Source: an uncultured Geobacter sp. (lineage in GTDB: Bacteria > Desulfobacterota > Desulfuromonadia > Geobacterales > Geobacteraceae). From it: a stretch of DNA of 11,331 bases. A program made the position numbers and the translations under genes. Positions 4,110 to 11,331 of this stretch are shown here, piece after piece (the stretch's first letter is position 1; each line of letters starts with the position of its first letter). The stretch lies in NCBI GenBank assembly GCA_937886325.1, contig CALABV010000058.1, forward strand, positions 1 through 11,331, in the 5' to 3' direction. A model generated the notes under the pieces. It did not search any database, was not told the origin of the DNA, and worked only from the letters and a program-made list of their open reading frames with translations.

Positions 4110-6395
4110 ATGAGCACCGCAAACCATGCCGCAGAAACAGATAGCCCGTTGGAATCGGCCTGTTCCTGCTGTCACGTGGAAAACCATGGACACGAACACG
4201 GCCATGACGCAAAGCTTCACGAACTTCCTCTCCCCGAGGGGAGCAAAACGGCGCGGTTCCTTATCCTGAATATGTGCTGCCCGACCGAGGAGCATATCAT
4301 CAGGAATGCCTTGGAAAGCATGTCAGGCATCCACCGGCTTGAATTCAACACGCTCGACCGTGAGTTGACCATATACCACAGTCTGGCTGATACCGGCGGC
4401 ATCATCGCCCAGCTCACTGCAATCGACATGCATCCCCGCGAACTGGCCGGAGACCGGCCCCGGAAACAGGAAAAGCCCTCACCCGACTCTGTACTCGGTT
4501 CATGGTGGCTGCTGGCTATCAGCGGCGTCGCGGCGGTCGGATCGGAAATCATCTCCTGGGTAACCGGCGCCGACAGTTCACCGCTCATCATCATCCTGGT
4601 GATCCTTTCGATACTCACCGCGGGCCTGCCGACCCTCAAGCGGGGCTGGACCGCCCTGAAGAGCCTGTCCCTCAACATCAACTTCCTCATGTCCATCGCC
4701 GTGATCGGCGCAATCGCCATCGGTCAGTGGCCGGAAGCGGCGGTGGTCATCTGGCTGTTCGCTGTTGCCGAGAAAATAGAGACCCTCTCCCTGGACCGGG
4801 CGCGCACCGCCATCCGCGGGCTGATGGCCATAGCCCCGGAAACCGCAACGGTCCGCCTGGAGAGCGGTCAATGGTGCGAGGTGGAGGCGGCGGCGGTCAG
4901 ACCTGGCCAGGTCTGCCGGGTACGACCGGGCGAGCGGGTCCCGCTGGACGGCGTGGTCACGGCCGGATATTCGAGTGTCAACCAGGCGCCCATTACCGGG
5001 GAAAGCCTGCCGGTGGAGAAGGTTGAGGGGGATACGGTGTTTGCCGGCACGGTTAACGAAAACGGCGTGTTCGAGTTCAGGGTGACCGGCGACTACGAGC
5101 ACACCACCCTGGCAAGGATAATTCACGCCGTGCAGGAGGCCCAGTCGCAGCGGGCGCCGGCCCAGCGGCTGGTCGATGCCTTTGCCGGACGGTACACACC
5201 GATAGTGGTGGCCGTGGCCCTGCTGGTGGCGGTGATTCCACCGCTGTTCATGGGGCTGGCATGGAGCGACTGGGTCTACAAGGCACTGGTCTTGCTGGTC
5301 ATCTCCTGTCCGTGCGCCCTGGTGATCTCCATCCCGGTCTCGGTTGTCAGCGGCCTTGCCGCCGCGGCCCACCACGGGATCCTTGTGAAGGGTGGCGTGT
5401 ACCTGGAAGGGGGACGGAAGCTTCGTTCCGTGGCGCTGGACAAGACCGGAACCCTGACCCGGGGCAAGCCGGTGGTGACCGACATCATCCCCTTGGGGCA
5501 CGGAGACGCCGGTACTGTTCTCCGGATTGCCGCCAGCCTGGAGGAACATGCCGGCCATCCGATTGCGCGCTCCATCGTGGAGCACTGGAATGCCGGCCCC
5601 GGCAGGGAGCCCATATTTTCCGTGGTCAACTTCATGAACATGCCCGGCCGTGGAGTGGCCGGAGATATTGACGGGGAGAGCTTTTACCTCGGCAACCGGC
5701 GGCTGCTGGAGGATCTGGAAATCCGCGATCCCGCGCTTGAGCAGGAGTTGAGCCGACTCGAACGGGAGGGAAAGACCTGCGTGGTGCTGGCCAGAGCCGG
5801 CGGGCCCTTGGCCGTGATCTGCGTGGCGGACGTCATCAGGGATTCCGGCAGGCGGGCCATTGCCTCGCTGCACGAACTGGGCGTCAGGGCCGTGATGCTG
5901 TCGGGCGACAACGAGACGTCGGTCAGGGTCATTGCCGCGGCCGCCGGGATCGACGACTCCCGGGGCAACCTGCTGCCGGACGATAAACTGAATGCCATTA
6001 CCGAACTACAGCGGTCCGGCGCCGTGGGCATGGTCGGCGACGGGATTAATGACGCCCCGGCCCTGGCCAAGGCGAACATCGGCTTTGCCATGGGCGCGGT
6101 CGGCTCAGACACGGCACTGGAAACCGCCGACGTGGCATTGATGGACGACGACCTGAACAAGATTCCGGACTTCATCCGTCTGAGCCGGGAGACCTGGCGC
6201 ATCATCACCCAGAACGTGGTCTTCGCGCTGGGCGCCAAGGCATTGTTTTTCGGTCTGGCGCTGGCGGGGCAGGCAACCTTGTGGATGGCGGTGTTCGCGG
6301 ATATGGGGGTGAGCCTGCTGGTGGTGTTCAACAGCCTGCGGCTGCTGCGGTTCTTCAATGGGAAACGTGCTGCCGGCACGGTAAGCCGGCCCTGA
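4110..6395 (+). CDS. cadA: Cd/Zn/Pb-translocating P1B-type ATPase (CadA/ZntA family)
   Basis: The 761-residue inner-membrane pump exports soft divalent metals using ATP. The N-terminus carries a C18-S-C-C-H22 cluster, a His-rich stretch (about 22-37) and a heavy-metal-associated domain whose site is M55-C-C-P-T-E-E, the acidic variant seen in Zn/Cd/Pb pumps rather than the Cu-type CxxC. Core motifs are complete: T296-G-E-S (actuator), C400-P-C402 (transport site), D444-K-T-G-T (phosphorylated Asp), H483-P (nucleotide domain), and G643-D-G-I-N-D-A-P. Late membrane residues K710 and D731 (D-M-G-V-S-L) match the metal-binding Lys/Asp of ZntA. Predicted helices lie near 130-225, 363-385, 390-420 and 700-745. 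The ATG at 4110 follows AAAAGGGGG. The leader has a 9-bp direct repeat. Regulation by the divergent CadR is strongly suggested by the 20-bp-spacer promoter. Confidence 0.95.
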   Translation: MSTANHAAETDSPLESACSCCHVENHGHEHGHDAKLHELPLPEGSKTARFLILNMCCPTEEHIIRNALESMSGIHRLEFNTLDRELTIYHSLADTGGIIAQLTAIDMHPRELAGDRPRKQEKPSPDSVLGSWWLLAISGVAAVGSEIISWVTGADSSPLIIILVILSILTAGLPTLKRGWTALKSLSLNINFLMSIAVIGAIAIGQWPEAAVVIWLFAVAEKIETLSLDRARTAIRGLMAIAPETATVRLESGQWCEVEAAAVRPGQVCRVRPGERVPLDGVVTAGYSSVNQAPITGESLPVEKVEGDTVFAGTVNENGVFEFRVTGDYEHTTLARIIHAVQEAQSQRAPAQRLVDAFAGRYTPIVVAVALLVAVIPPLFMGLAWSDWVYKALVLLVISCPCALVISIPVSVVSGLAAAAHHGILVKGGVYLEGGRKLRSVALDKTGTLTRGKPVVTDIIPLGHGDAGTVLRIAASLEEHAGHPIARSIVEHWNAGPGREPIFSVVNFMNMPGRGVAGDIDGESFYLGNRRLLEDLEIRDPALEQELSRLEREGKTCVVLARAGGPLAVICVADVIRDSGRRAIASLHELGVRAVMLSGDNETSVRVIAAAAGIDDSRGNLLPDDKLNAITELQRSGAVGMVGDGINDAPALAKANIGFAMGAVGSDTALETADVALMDDDLNKIPDFIRLSRETWRIITQNVVFALGAKALFFGLALAGQATLWMAVFADMGVSLLVVFNSLRLLRFFNGKRAAGTVSRP

Positions 6396-6411
6396 TTATC
6401 CCGCGGCCCAA

Positions 6412-6660
6412 TCAATCCTTCCCGGCTTCTTCCAGGATGGCGAGCCTTTTGAGCAGCCCGCCACGCTGCAGTTTGTCCCGGTAATCATTGCGGTGGTTCT
6501 CCAGCAGATGACTCAGATAGGCCTGGTTGTTTTCTATGGAGTCGGCATACATGACGTAGTCTATCTCCCACCGTTTCAGGAAGTGGTTGACGAATTAGAC
6601 CTCAACGTCGCCTAGCTCGTTTTCCATCCGATATTGGGCGCGGTCCGAATTCCGGGATAT
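6412..6660 (-). pseudogene. Decayed small gene of unknown function (about 82 codons)
   Basis: On the minus strand a frame ends with TGA at 6414-6412 and reads back through well-formed sequence (N-H-F-L-K-R-W-E-I-D-Y-V-M-Y-A-D, then L-L-E-N-H-R-N-D-Y and L-A-I-L-E-E-A-G-K-D) to an in-frame TAA at 6597-6595. The same frame continues upstream as Q-Y-R-M-E-N-E-L-G-D-V-E-V. At its head is a strong ribosome site (AAAGGAGA, plus-strand 6664-6671) three bases before ATA at 6660-6658, where an ATG would be expected. Both a start-codon loss and a nonsense mutation are therefore suspected. The product would be a charged, mostly helical, cytoplasmic protein of no family I recognise. Alternatives: a 46-aa product from the ATG at 6552-6550, or sequencing errors. 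Confidence 0.55.
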
Positions 6661-6820
6661 TTGTCTCCTTTATTACGATGTCCCTGAAATATGGTCCCAG
6701 AAATCTGCCTGCCTGTCCCTGGTATTCTCTGTGGGAGGGGTTCTCCACCTCTTTTGTTGGTGATATCTGGTGGTTCGCTTCTTTCAGCAACAGGCCGAAT
6801 ACCATGTTTATCGTGCCTGC

Positions 6821-7703
6821 GCTCTACAGTCCCTGGTGGTTTTTCCGGCAGAAGATTGCATTGTGTGCGCTTCGGGCATGGCCGCCTGAACAATGGTTTT
6901 TCTGACGTACCTGAACGCGGACGATCATTTCATTGTCTTTCACGATACCTACGGCGCCAATTACAAGGTTTCGCTCATCCTGGAACGCATGGGCATAGAG
7001 ATCACCTGGCTCAATGCCGACGATGCGGCGCAATGGTGGTTGTGGACAACACCTTTGCCACTCCCTATCACTAGAGTCCCCCCGAACTGGTCGCCGACCT
7101 GGAAGTACACAGCGCCACCAAGGCGCTTGGCGGGCATGACGATCTCATGGCGGGTGCCATCGCTTGCTTGAAAGAGCATTACAACAAGTTGTGGTTTACC
7201 CGTCAGGCGATCGGAACGACTCTGGACGCGTACTCCGCGTTGCTGCCGGATCGGGGTCTGAAAACTTTTGAACTCCGGAGCGCGGCGATGACTCGAAACG
7301 CCCAACAGATGGCGGGGTTTCTCGAATCCAACCCGAAGATCTCGCGGATGGTGTATCCGGGCCTGGCGAGTCATCCCGGCCATTCCATGGCGGCCGGGCA
7401 GATGCGCGGCGGTTTCGGCGGCATGCTTGCCTTTGATGTCGGCGAGTGCGAAGAAGACGCCCGGCGATTTGTCGCCGCACTCCGAACGATTCGCCATGCC
7501 GTGAGCCTTGGGGCCACGGGGTTCTTTATCTGCGTTCCGTATCTCACGACCATGCTGTACCTGCCGCCTGAGAGAAGAACCATTTTTGGCGTCAGAAAAA
7601 AACGGTCCGTCTTTCCGCGGGGATCGAGCCGATTGAACAGCTTCTGGCGGATTTGAAAATGGCCCTTGCCTGCGTGGATGCCGGAGGCGCCAGTCACACC
7701 TGA
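6821..7703 (+). pseudogene. Remnant of a Cys/Met-metabolism PLP enzyme (methionine gamma-lyase/cystathionine gamma-synthase/OAH sulfhydrylase family)
   Basis: Successive pieces of one family are visible. First is E-D-C-I-V-C-A-S-G-M-A-A, broken by TGA at 6887-6889; then the same frame continues with HDTYGANYKVSLILERMGIE. After about 7030 the sequence jumps to another frame at V-V-V-D-N-T-F-A-T-P-Y-H, with TAG at 7072-7074, then H-S-A-T-K-A-L-G-G-H (PLP lysine in S-A-T-K). It then reads cleanly through GLASHPGH and GGMLAFDVGECEEDARRF to VPYLTTMLYLPPERR. A -1 shift at the seven-A run 7596-7602 moves the tail (V-R-L-S-A-G-I-E-P-I-E-Q-L-L-A-D-L-K) into a third frame, ending at TGA 7701-7703. Roughly 60 residues between the Y-G and D-N-T segments are missing, and the N-terminus before 6821 is unrecognisable. 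It is inactive. Its position beside metR and metE fits a former methionine cluster; exact enzyme identity cannot be fixed. Confidence 0.88.
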
Positions 7704-7881
7704 TTTCGGAATGGCGGCCTGGCGGATAATGCTTCCGGCGGGCGCGATTACCGGCGAATCGGAACTACGTTTCAGGGCGGCGGCGCATTATCTCCTTTTT
7801 TCTTCCATTTCCCCCTATGGATGTTCGACACCGTCGTTTGCAAGTCGAAACGGAACACGCAACCGGAAATCCGGCGGGGCC
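7704..7881. other. Intergenic region between the PLP pseudogene and metR
   Basis: These 178 bases separate two converging units and hold no supported gene. The only structure seen is a perfect CCGGAAATCCGG palindrome-like element (7863-7874), six bases beyond the metR stop, which could form a small hairpin but lacks a T-run on either strand. An open frame through the whole stretch continues into the metR antisense and is not considered coding. Confidence 0.4.
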
Positions 7882-8802
7882 TCAACGCTCCTGCTGACGC
7901 TGCTCCGTGCTGTCGCGGCGGGCGCGCGCCAGCGCCAGGAATGCGCGCAGATAGTCTATGTCGGCGTCCGCTTCGCGGATACCGAGAAATATCTGTTTGT
8001 CGATGCCCTCCGCGCCCAGGCGCACCGGGAAAACGGCAAACTGGCCGGCGTATTCTTCGACAATCCAGCGCGGCAAGGCAGCGACGCCACGGCCGCTGGC
8101 CACCATTTGCAGCATGATGTCGGTGGTCTCGATCAGCTTGTGCCGCTTGGGGCTGATTCCCGCGGGCGTGAGGAATCGAGTATATATATCAAGCCGGTCG
8201 ATTGTTACCGGATAGGTGATAAGGATTTCTCCGGCGAGCTGCTCCGGCTGAACATGGCTCGAATCCCGCAACGGATGCCCCGGACCGACCACCAGCACCT
8301 GCTCGTAGTCGAACACCGGCTCGAAAAGCAGGCCGGTTCTGTACAGCGGATCAGGCGTCACCAGCAAATCGATTTCGTGGCCGAACAGCGCGCCGATGCC
8401 GCCGAACTGAAATTTCTGGATCACATCAAGGTCCACCTCTGGCCATGCGGCCAGGTAGGGCGCAGCGATCTTCAGCAGCCACTGGTAACAGGGATGGCAT
8501 TCCATGCCGATGCGCAGTGTGCCCCGTTCCCCTTGGGCAAACTGCCTGAGGCGCTCCTCGGCGTGCGCGAATTGAGGTGTCAGACGATTGGCTACCGCCA
8601 GCAGGTATTCCCCGGCCTGGGTCGGATGCAGGCCGCGGCCCTCGCGGCGCCAGACAGCCACGCCGAGTTGATCTTCCAGTTTGCGGATGCTGTGACTTAA
8701 CGCGGATTGGGTGAGGTGCAGCGTGTCGGCGGCGGCCGTCAGCGAGCCGTGCCGGTCGACTGCGCGGAGGATCTCCAGGTGGATACGTTCAAGGATTGCC
8801 AT
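7882..8802 (-). CDS. metR: LysR-type activator of methionine biosynthesis, MetR
   Basis: The 306-residue protein is close to E. coli MetR in length (317) and motif order. The LysR helix-turn-helix is at residues 10-60 (G-S-L-T-A-A-A-D-T-L-H-L-T-Q-S-A-L-S-H), followed by a linker helix and a periplasmic-binding-like co-inducer domain. MetR-specific stretches include R-I-G-M-E-C-H-P-C-Y-Q-W-L (about 97-109), GHEIDLLVTPDPLYRTGLLF with FDYEQVLVVGPGHPL, and later I-Q/L-Q-M-V-A-S-G-R-G-V-A-A-L-P. MetR uses homocysteine as co-inducer to activate metE and other methionine genes. The start is supported by AAGGAAG (plus-strand 8809-8815), six bases upstream. It is divergent from metE, the classical arrangement, and a MetR-box-like site lies between them, so autoregulation is likely. 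Confidence 0.94.
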   Translation of the reverse strand: MAILERIHLEILRAVDRHGSLTAAADTLHLTQSALSHSIRKLEDQLGVAVWRREGRGLHPTQAGEYLLAVANRLTPQFAHAEERLRQFAQGERGTLRIGMECHPCYQWLLKIAAPYLAAWPEVDLDVIQKFQFGGIGALFGHEIDLLVTPDPLYRTGLLFEPVFDYEQVLVVGPGHPLRDSSHVQPEQLAGEILITYPVTIDRLDIYTRFLTPAGISPKRHKLIETTDIMLQMVASGRGVAALPRWIVEEYAGQFAVFPVRLGAEGIDKQIFLGIREADADIDYLRAFLALARARRDSTEQRQQER

Positions 8803-8819
8803 TCAGCGCTTCCTTCTTA

Positions 8820-8832
8820 TGAGCAAAATTCA
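8820..8832. promoter_or_regulatory. MetR-box-like site in the metR-metE gap
   Basis: TGAG-CAAAA-TTCA matches the MetR pattern TGAA-N5-TTCA at seven of eight defined bases. TTCA at 8829-8832 and TGAA at 8841-8844 also form outward arms with an 8-base spacer. The site is about 90 bases from metE and 18 from metR, a sensible position for divergent control. No clear -35/-10 pair for metE is visible; an AT-rich AAAATATACC at 8843-8852 may be its -10 region. Confidence 0.45.
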
Positions 8833-8921
8833 TGATTATGTGAAAATATACCATTTGTCTTCATGGATACAAGCGGTTATTTTTTTGGGGACATCATTCA
8901 AACCAAGGAAAAGGATACCCC

Positions 8922-11213
8922 ATGGCATACACACACAATCTCGGCTTCCCACGCATCGGCGCCGAACGTGAACTGAAATTCGCCCTCGAATCCTACTGGA
9001 AGGGACAGTCACCCCTCGACGAACTGAAAGCGCTGGGCGCTGAGCTGCGCAGGCGCCACTGGCAGCATCAAGCGGCCCTGGACCTGACGCCCGTCGGCGA
9101 CTTCGCTTTCTACGATCAGGCGCTGGACATGAGCTTCACCCTGGGCAATCTGCCTGAGCGGGTGCGCGTTTTTCATGGCGATGCGCTGGACAACTATTTC
9201 CGTGTCGCCCGCGGTCGCACGGCCCCGGAGGCCGATGACCTCGCAGGCTGTCGAGGCGTGGACGCCGGTGAAATGACCAAGTGGTTCGATACCAACTACC
9301 ACTACATCGTTCCCGAGTTTAACGCAGACACCCGGTTCAGCCTGGATGCCTCCCGCCTGCTGGAGCACCTGGACGAAGCCGGGTCCCGGGGCGTCAAGGC
9401 AAAGCCGGTAATCATCGGTCCGGTCACCTATCTGGTCATCGGCAAAGCCATGGACGGTTCTGACAGGCTCGCGTTGCTGCCGCGACTGCTGCCGTTCTAT
9501 GTCGAACTTTTGAACGCACTGGCTGCGTGGGGCGTGGAATGGGTCCAGATTGACGAACCCATCCTTGTTGCCGAACTCGACGCCGAGTGGCGGCAGGCCT
9601 TTGCAACAGCTTACCATACCCTGAACACCGGGACGGTCAAGCTGCTGCTGGCCACCTATTTCGGGCCGCTGATGGAAAATCTGCCGCTGGTTGCCGGTCT
9701 GCCGGTGCAGGGCGTGCACCTCGACGCCGTCAACGCGCGCCATGAGGTTGATGCCCTGATTGGTCAACTGCCGGCCGTCCGGGTGGTGTCGCTGGGGGTA
9801 ATCAACGGCCGCAACATCTGGAAGACCGATCTGAACGCCGTGCTCGACTGGCTGGAACCCGTTGCCCGGAAGCTGGGCGAGCGTCTCTGGATCGCGCCTT
9901 CCTGCTCTCTGCTGCATGTACCCGTGGACCTGGAGAGCGAACAGAAGCTCGATGGAGAAATCAAATCATGGCTGGCCTTTGCGAGGCAGAAGCTGGAGGA
10001 ACTGCGCACTCTTGGCGCCGCCCTGAACCAGGGACGTGAAGCGGTAAAAGTCGAGCTGGAAGCCAATCGCGCCGCCATCGAGGCGCGCCGACTCTCTCCG
10101 CGGGTAAACAACCCGGCGGTCAAGGCCGCCCTCGCGGGAATTACGCCATGGATGGACCGGCGCCTGAGCCCCTATCCCCAGCGAGCCGCCAAACAGGCGC
10201 CATTGCTGAACTTGCCCAAGTTTCCTACCACCACCATCGGTTCCTTCCCGCAAACGGCGGAGATCCGCCAGGCGCGCAGCCGGTTCAAGGCCGGAAAAAT
10301 CGATGAGGCAGCGTACAAGCAAACCATGCGCGCCGAGATCGCGCGCTGCGTGCGCGAGCAGGAAGCTCTCGGCCTGGATGTGCTGGTGCATGGCGAACCG
10401 GAGCGCAACGACATGGTTGAATATTTCGGCGAGCAGCTCGAGGGGTACGCCTTCAGCCAATTCGGCTGGGTGCAGTCCTACGGCTCGCGCTGCGTGAAGC
10501 CGCCCATCCTGTTTGGCGACATCAGCCGCCCGCGGGCCATGACGGTAGAATGGATTACCTATGCTCAATCCCTGACCGGCAAGCCCATGAAGGGCATGCT
10601 GACCGGTCCGGTGACCATCCTCAACTGGTCCTTCGTGCGCGACGACCAGCCGCGCTCGGTGACCTGCCGGCAGCTGGCCCTGGCCATCCGTGAGGAAGCG
10701 CTGGACCTGGAAAAGGCCGGTGTGCGCGTGATCCAGATCGACGAGGCCGCGCTGCGCGAAGGCCTGCCGCTGCGAAAATCCCGGTGGTGGGAGTACCTTG
10801 ACTGGGCGGTGGAATCCTTCCGCATCACCGTGGGCGGCGTGGCCGACGAAACGCAGATCCACACCCACATGTGTTACTCGGAGTTCAACGACATCATCGC
10901 GTCCATTGCCGATATGGATGCCGACGTCATCACCATCGAGACATCCCGTTCCCGCATGGAGCTGCTCGACGCTTTCGACGCCTTCAACTATCCCAACGAA
11001 ATCGGTCCGGGCGTGTACGACATCCACTCGCCCAACATCCCGAGCGAGGAGCATATGGTCGAGCTGATGAAGAAAGCCGCCGAACGGATTCCCGTCGAAC
11101 GCCTGTGGGTCAATCCCGACTGCGGCCTGAAGACCCGCCAGTGGGAAGAGGTGATCCCGTCGCTGACCGCCATGGTCGCCGCGGCGAGGATGCTGCGCGC
11201 GGCCATGGCCTGA
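8922..11213 (+). CDS. metE: Cobalamin-independent methionine synthase
   Basis: The 763-residue enzyme (E. coli MetE has 753) transfers the methyl group of 5-methyltetrahydropteroyl-polyglutamate to homocysteine in the cytoplasm, the last step of methionine synthesis. The N-terminal barrel begins LGFPRIGAERELKFALESYW (7-26) and includes M-T-K-W-F-D-T-N-Y-H-Y-I-V-P-E-F (118-133) and V-Q-I-D-E-P (208-213). The C-terminal catalytic barrel begins near T436-T-T-I-G-S-F-P-Q-T. Zn ligands are all present: H649 and C651 (T-H-M-C-Y), E673 (T-I-E-T-S-R-S) and C734 (N-P-D-C-G-L-K-T-R); substrate-binding D607 lies in Q-I-D-E-A-A-L-R-E-G. The ATG at 8922 follows AAGGA at 8911-8915. No frameshift or missing motif is seen, so it should be active. 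Divergent metR and the MetR-box suggest homocysteine-responsive control. No cobalamin riboswitch is visible upstream. Confidence 0.97.
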   Translation: MAYTHNLGFPRIGAERELKFALESYWKGQSPLDELKALGAELRRRHWQHQAALDLTPVGDFAFYDQALDMSFTLGNLPERVRVFHGDALDNYFRVARGRTAPEADDLAGCRGVDAGEMTKWFDTNYHYIVPEFNADTRFSLDASRLLEHLDEAGSRGVKAKPVIIGPVTYLVIGKAMDGSDRLALLPRLLPFYVELLNALAAWGVEWVQIDEPILVAELDAEWRQAFATAYHTLNTGTVKLLLATYFGPLMENLPLVAGLPVQGVHLDAVNARHEVDALIGQLPAVRVVSLGVINGRNIWKTDLNAVLDWLEPVARKLGERLWIAPSCSLLHVPVDLESEQKLDGEIKSWLAFARQKLEELRTLGAALNQGREAVKVELEANRAAIEARRLSPRVNNPAVKAALAGITPWMDRRLSPYPQRAAKQAPLLNLPKFPTTTIGSFPQTAEIRQARSRFKAGKIDEAAYKQTMRAEIARCVREQEALGLDVLVHGEPERNDMVEYFGEQLEGYAFSQFGWVQSYGSRCVKPPILFGDISRPRAMTVEWITYAQSLTGKPMKGMLTGPVTILNWSFVRDDQPRSVTCRQLALAIREEALDLEKAGVRVIQIDEAALREGLPLRKSRWWEYLDWAVESFRITVGGVADETQIHTHMCYSEFNDIIASIADMDADVITIETSRSRMELLDAFDAFNYPNEIGPGVYDIHSPNIPSEEHMVELMKKAAERIPVERLWVNPDCGLKTRQWEEVIPSLTAMVAAARMLRAAMA

Positions 11214-11226
11214 CGATGGGCCGGCG

Positions 11227-11247
11227 GCCGGGTCCACACGGCCCGGC
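11227..11247. terminator. Weak GC-rich hairpin after metE
   Basis: GCCGGG (11227-11232) can pair with CCCGGC (11242-11247), with an extra G-U at the loop end, fourteen bases after the metE stop. There is no T-run, so it would be Rho-assisted at best. The remaining bases to 11331 show no supported gene. Confidence 0.25.
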
Positions 11248-11331
11248 TGCGGTGACGGCGCCCCCGGGGCTGATCGACGATCGCGTCAGCGCTCACCTGG
11301 CCACCCTGAGGGGGTGCCAGATCGTAGCCGG

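Noticed and set aside
4578..5873. 431-codon minus-strand frame opposite the ATPase
   Set aside because: High-GC antisense shadow rich in Gly, His, Arg and Gln without domain motifs.
7666..8700. 344-codon plus-strand frame opposite metR
   Set aside because: Overlaps the antisense of an intact MetR and the tail of the PLP pseudogene; no ribosome site or domain.
8803..8921. Cobalamin or SAM riboswitch before metE
   Set aside because: The metR-metE gap is only 119 bases and shows none of the conserved riboswitch elements; a MetR-type site explains regulation better.
9966..11237. 423-codon minus-strand frame opposite metE
   Set aside because: Antisense shadow of a fully conserved MetE; composition typical of the complementary strand of GC-rich genes.
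11216..11331. Open frame from ATG 11216 to the window end (37 residues and counting)
   Set aside because: No ribosome site, begins two bases after metE in GC-rich DNA, and no recognisable motif; may be chance.
1..11331. CRISPR array, tRNA, rRNA, transposase or integrase
   Set aside because: No regularly spaced repeats, no tRNA-like fold or TTCGAATC-type element noticed, and no mobile-element protein motifs in any frame.

Overview
The window looks like chromosomal DNA of an anaerobic or facultative, metal-exposed bacterium. The gene set (hybrid cluster protein plus a mini-rubredoxin, a stand-alone PAS protein, a DUF2325 protein, a MetA-pathway-type outer membrane channel) is reminiscent of Geobacter and related Desulfuromonadia. 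The taxon is an inference from gene content only; the GC-rich metR/metE end would also fit Proteobacteria generally and may have been acquired.

Layout. (1) 1-1090, redox/nitrosative-stress block: the 3' end of hcp with a hairpin terminator, a 39-residue rubredoxin-like protein, a 310-bp non-coding stretch with a promoter candidate, a 113-residue PAS protein and a strong intrinsic terminator. (2) 1179-2058: a secreted NodB-type (CE4) polysaccharide deacetylase with its own terminator. (3) 2079-3429: a compact probable operon of a 51-aa Cys-containing protein, a DUF2325 protein ending in a tetracysteine motif, and an outer-membrane beta-barrel protein. It is preceded by a promoter candidate carrying a near-consensus Fur-like box. 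This is the least characterised unit in the window. (4) 3581-6395: a divergent Cd/Pb/Zn resistance pair, a CadR/PbrR-type MerR regulator and a P1B-type efflux ATPase, with a classical MerR operator inside a 20-bp promoter spacer between them. (5) 6412-7703: two decayed genes, a small minus-strand hypothetical and a Cys/Met-metabolism PLP enzyme with stops, a deletion and frameshifts. (6) 7882-11213: divergent metR and metE, the activator and the cobalamin-independent methionine synthase, with a MetR-box-like site between them.

How they work together. CadR should sense soft metals and switch on the ATPase that exports them. MetR, with homocysteine as co-inducer, should control metE; the dead PLP enzyme beside them belongs to the same sulfur amino-acid pathway and suggests a formerly larger methionine cluster. 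The DUF2325 unit may be an iron-responsive envelope module, but this rests on one predicted Fur-like site and cysteine motifs.
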